64,000 bases of DNA from the NCBI GenBank assembly GCA_963580455.1, contig OY756964.1:22976001-23040000 (forward strand), in the 5' to 3' direction. Shown here piece by piece: positions 62,276-64,000 of this stretch (positions are counted from its first letter, which is position 1; each line of letters begins with the position of its first letter). Both the position numbers and the translations under genes were made by a program. Source of the DNA: Euonymus europaeus. Lineage: Eukaryota > Streptophyta > Magnoliopsida > Celastrales > Celastraceae. The notes under the pieces were generated by a model. It searched no databases. It had not been told where the DNA came from and saw nothing but the letters and a program-made list of their open reading frames with translations.

Positions 62276-64000
62276 TCATTCTTTCAAACTAAGCCTCGCA
62301 TTTTGAACTTTGACCGATAGCTTTAACTTCTGTTCTTCCATATCTCTCAGGACTGCTAGCAAATTTGCTCGATATACATCACAGCGTTGATTTGTACTTT
62401 CCAACTCTGCTGTCAATTCCTGAATCTTCTTCTCTTTCTCATCCTGTAGAACAAGAACCACACTGCCTAGTGATGACCATCAAGGAAAACATAATCATAA
62501 CAAAATAAAGGATATGCTTTTTATAGTTATAGAAAAATCCTCCTACAGTAATGTTAGATTCCATCTAAAGCTGAAATTTAAAATAGCATATGCTATAGTA
62601 GGAATAACTTGTCAAGTAGCCGAGGTCATTTTTCAATCTTTCCCTTTGAGAATATTGGTTTTACTGTAAACGCTATTGCTAATTGGGATTAGTTTTCTTT
62701 GACAACATTTTAGATTTACTCCTTACTAGGTTAGAGTTTTCAGAATACAAGCACCGGAAGGAAAAAATTAGCAATTATTGATTTGCTAATAAAAATAGAT
62801 ACACTAACCCTCTGCTCAAGGTTCCCACATAGGGGAGAAAGGGCTGGGAAACGATAGATGTACCACCCTAACACTTATATAGTGGCGAGGGTGTTTGCAT
62901 GAATTGAACTCATGACCTCTAGCTTGGGTGAAGTGACTCTTTAGGTCAAGGTTCAGCCCTTGAAAGAACATAAAAGAATTACAGAAAATGTGAAGTTATG
63001 GGTGCTTTGACCAGTAAGCTAAAATTTAGTTTTAAAAATGAAATAAATCAAAAAAATTAAGTTAAATTTGACTTCATTGCGTAAAATCATTCATTTTCAT
63101 TGCAAAACGACAACATGAACACCAACCCAAACCAGCAACAACATACAACATGGTGGGAAGGGTAGCATTAAAGAGAATCCAGTATTTCTTTAATAAAAGA
63201 CTAAGAAAATTCCTTATGCAGAATTATGGAGGCACCATCCACAAAAACCACTAATGTCGAGTGTTTTAACTTTGAAGATTTACCGTCACCAAAAACGTTC
63301 CCAATCCAAACCACTATAAAAGCATAGGAAGCTTAAAGAAAGACATTTTAGAAATCCATGAAACAATTAAGAGGTAAAAATCTAGAACTACTAAATGCCA
63401 ATGGGAACCCTTAAACTAAATTCAGTCAAATGCAGGACAAACTTACGGTCGATTGCAATGTGGGCATTTGATTCCCTCCAGCTCCATGCAACTCATGACT
63501 ATCTCCATTGGTCAGAGTGCTCCCCAATGTAGCCCCTGAACCTAGATTCCTTTCAGCAGAAACCATCCTAAAGGCATCTCGTAGAGCATCCATTGCTACA
63601 TTATAAACATGAATAGATTTTGCCCCTTCTTCTACATATTTAATTGCTTCTTGGCGCAGATTGTTATACCGAACAGCAACAGACTCTCGAGAATTGTTCT
63701 GCAACTCAGAAGCACTTTCATCCTGGACAGCTCCACTCTTGGCATTTCTCGTCCATCGTTTCAAAACATATTGAGAAGGAAGTGTAAGAACATTTTTTGC
63801 TCTAAAAACTGCCAATATATGCCTACAAATTATGCCAACGTATCCAAACATTTGACAGCTGCATGTAGCTTTCATCTCAAAAGAATCAAACCTAACAGAG
63901 TGAGCCTTCTGTTCCTCCCCAAATTTGGCCACACGATATGTTGTGATGGTTCCTGAGTCATCAACTTTTGTTGCAGGATTAGCTAGGGTCTCAACCAATT
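62276..64000 (-). CDS. FAR1-RELATED SEQUENCE (FRS) protein, C-terminal part (5' end outside window)
   Basis: Two exons seen: 63447-64000 (continuing beyond the edge) and 62276-62443, joined in phase 0. The first encodes the SWIM zinc finger that ends the FAR1/FHY3 domain array: ATCSCQMFGYVGIICRHILA, with C-x-C then C-x-H. The preceding MULE-type transposase domain and N-terminal FAR1 zinc finger would lie to the right of the window. The last exon encodes a Lys/Glu-rich coiled coil (EKEKKIQELTAELESTNQRC) ending VKVQNARLSLKE. Family role: plant transcription factors domesticated from Mutator-like transposases, acting in light and other signalling. Which FRS member this is cannot be told from the C-terminus. 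The coding part is intact here. Confidence 0.88.
62800..62965 (-). mobile_element. Possible tRNA-derived SINE in FRS intron
   Basis: On the minus strand tgagttcaattcat (62899-62912) resembles a degenerate box B and is preceded about 35 bases upstream by cctaaagagtcac, a weak box-A-like word. The rest of the intron 62444-63446 has no feature that I can support. Confidence 0.35.

Overview
The window is nuclear DNA from a eudicot plant. Evidence: AT-rich intergenic sequence, many short GT-AG introns with T-rich acceptors, plant-only gene families (NIN-like RWP-RK factor, EXORDIUM-like, CDPK, FAR1-related) and plant-type repeats (Stowaway and Tourist-like MITEs, tRNA-derived SINEs, a PIF/Harbinger element, hAT and LINE remnants). 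I cannot name the species. Exon-intron models were built by hand from splice signals, reading-frame continuity and remembered family sequences; no search was run.

Layout. 1-4.4 kb: 3' part of a DSK2/ubiquilin gene (+). 5.9-10.3 kb: an unrecognised plant protein of 263 aa (+) with a non-coding first exon. 10.3-14.1 kb: repeat-rich spacer, with a MITE nested in a SINE-like sequence and a degenerate telomere-like block. 14.3-18.9 kb: NIN-like transcription factor of the NLP1/2 type (+). 20.3-21.3 kb: EXORDIUM-like secreted protein (-). 24.1-25.3 kb: AVT3-type vacuolar amino-acid transporter (-), head to head with 26.4-33.5 kb: N-acetylglucosaminyltransferase I (+, 18 coding exons, one intron of the U12 AT-AC class). 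36.4-37.6 kb: homoserine kinase (+, intronless). 40.8-44.9 kb: calcium-dependent protein kinase of the CPK5/6 type (+), with a hAT remnant in its last coding intron. 46.2-47.4 kb: decayed nucleotide-sugar transporter pseudogene (+). 47.8-51.3 kb: DUF89 4'-phosphopantetheine phosphatase (-, 12 exons). 51.8-56.3 kb: a PIF/Harbinger DNA transposon with an open Myb/SANT-like gene and an open DDE transposase gene. 56.8-57.7 kb: LINE remnant. 58.3-59.7 kb: an unrecognised 196-aa plant protein (+). 60.1 kb: LINE 3' end with poly(A). 62.3-64 kb: C-terminal exons of a FAR1-RELATED SEQUENCE gene (-), running off the right edge.

The genes do not form a pathway or operon. Their order matches from memory the Arabidopsis block At2g17150-At2g17340 (NLP1, DSK2a/b, EXL5, HSK, CPK6, DUF89) and its duplicate near At4g35270-At4g35340, with the At4g38240/At4g38250 pair (GnTI, AVT3C) also present. 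This is best read as a conserved ancestral gene block cut by young repeats. I saw no clearly new biological system. The items most worth checking are the apparently intact Harbinger element with its hairpin terminus, the U12 AT-AC intron, the syntenic transporter pseudogene and the two unrecognised conserved-looking genes.
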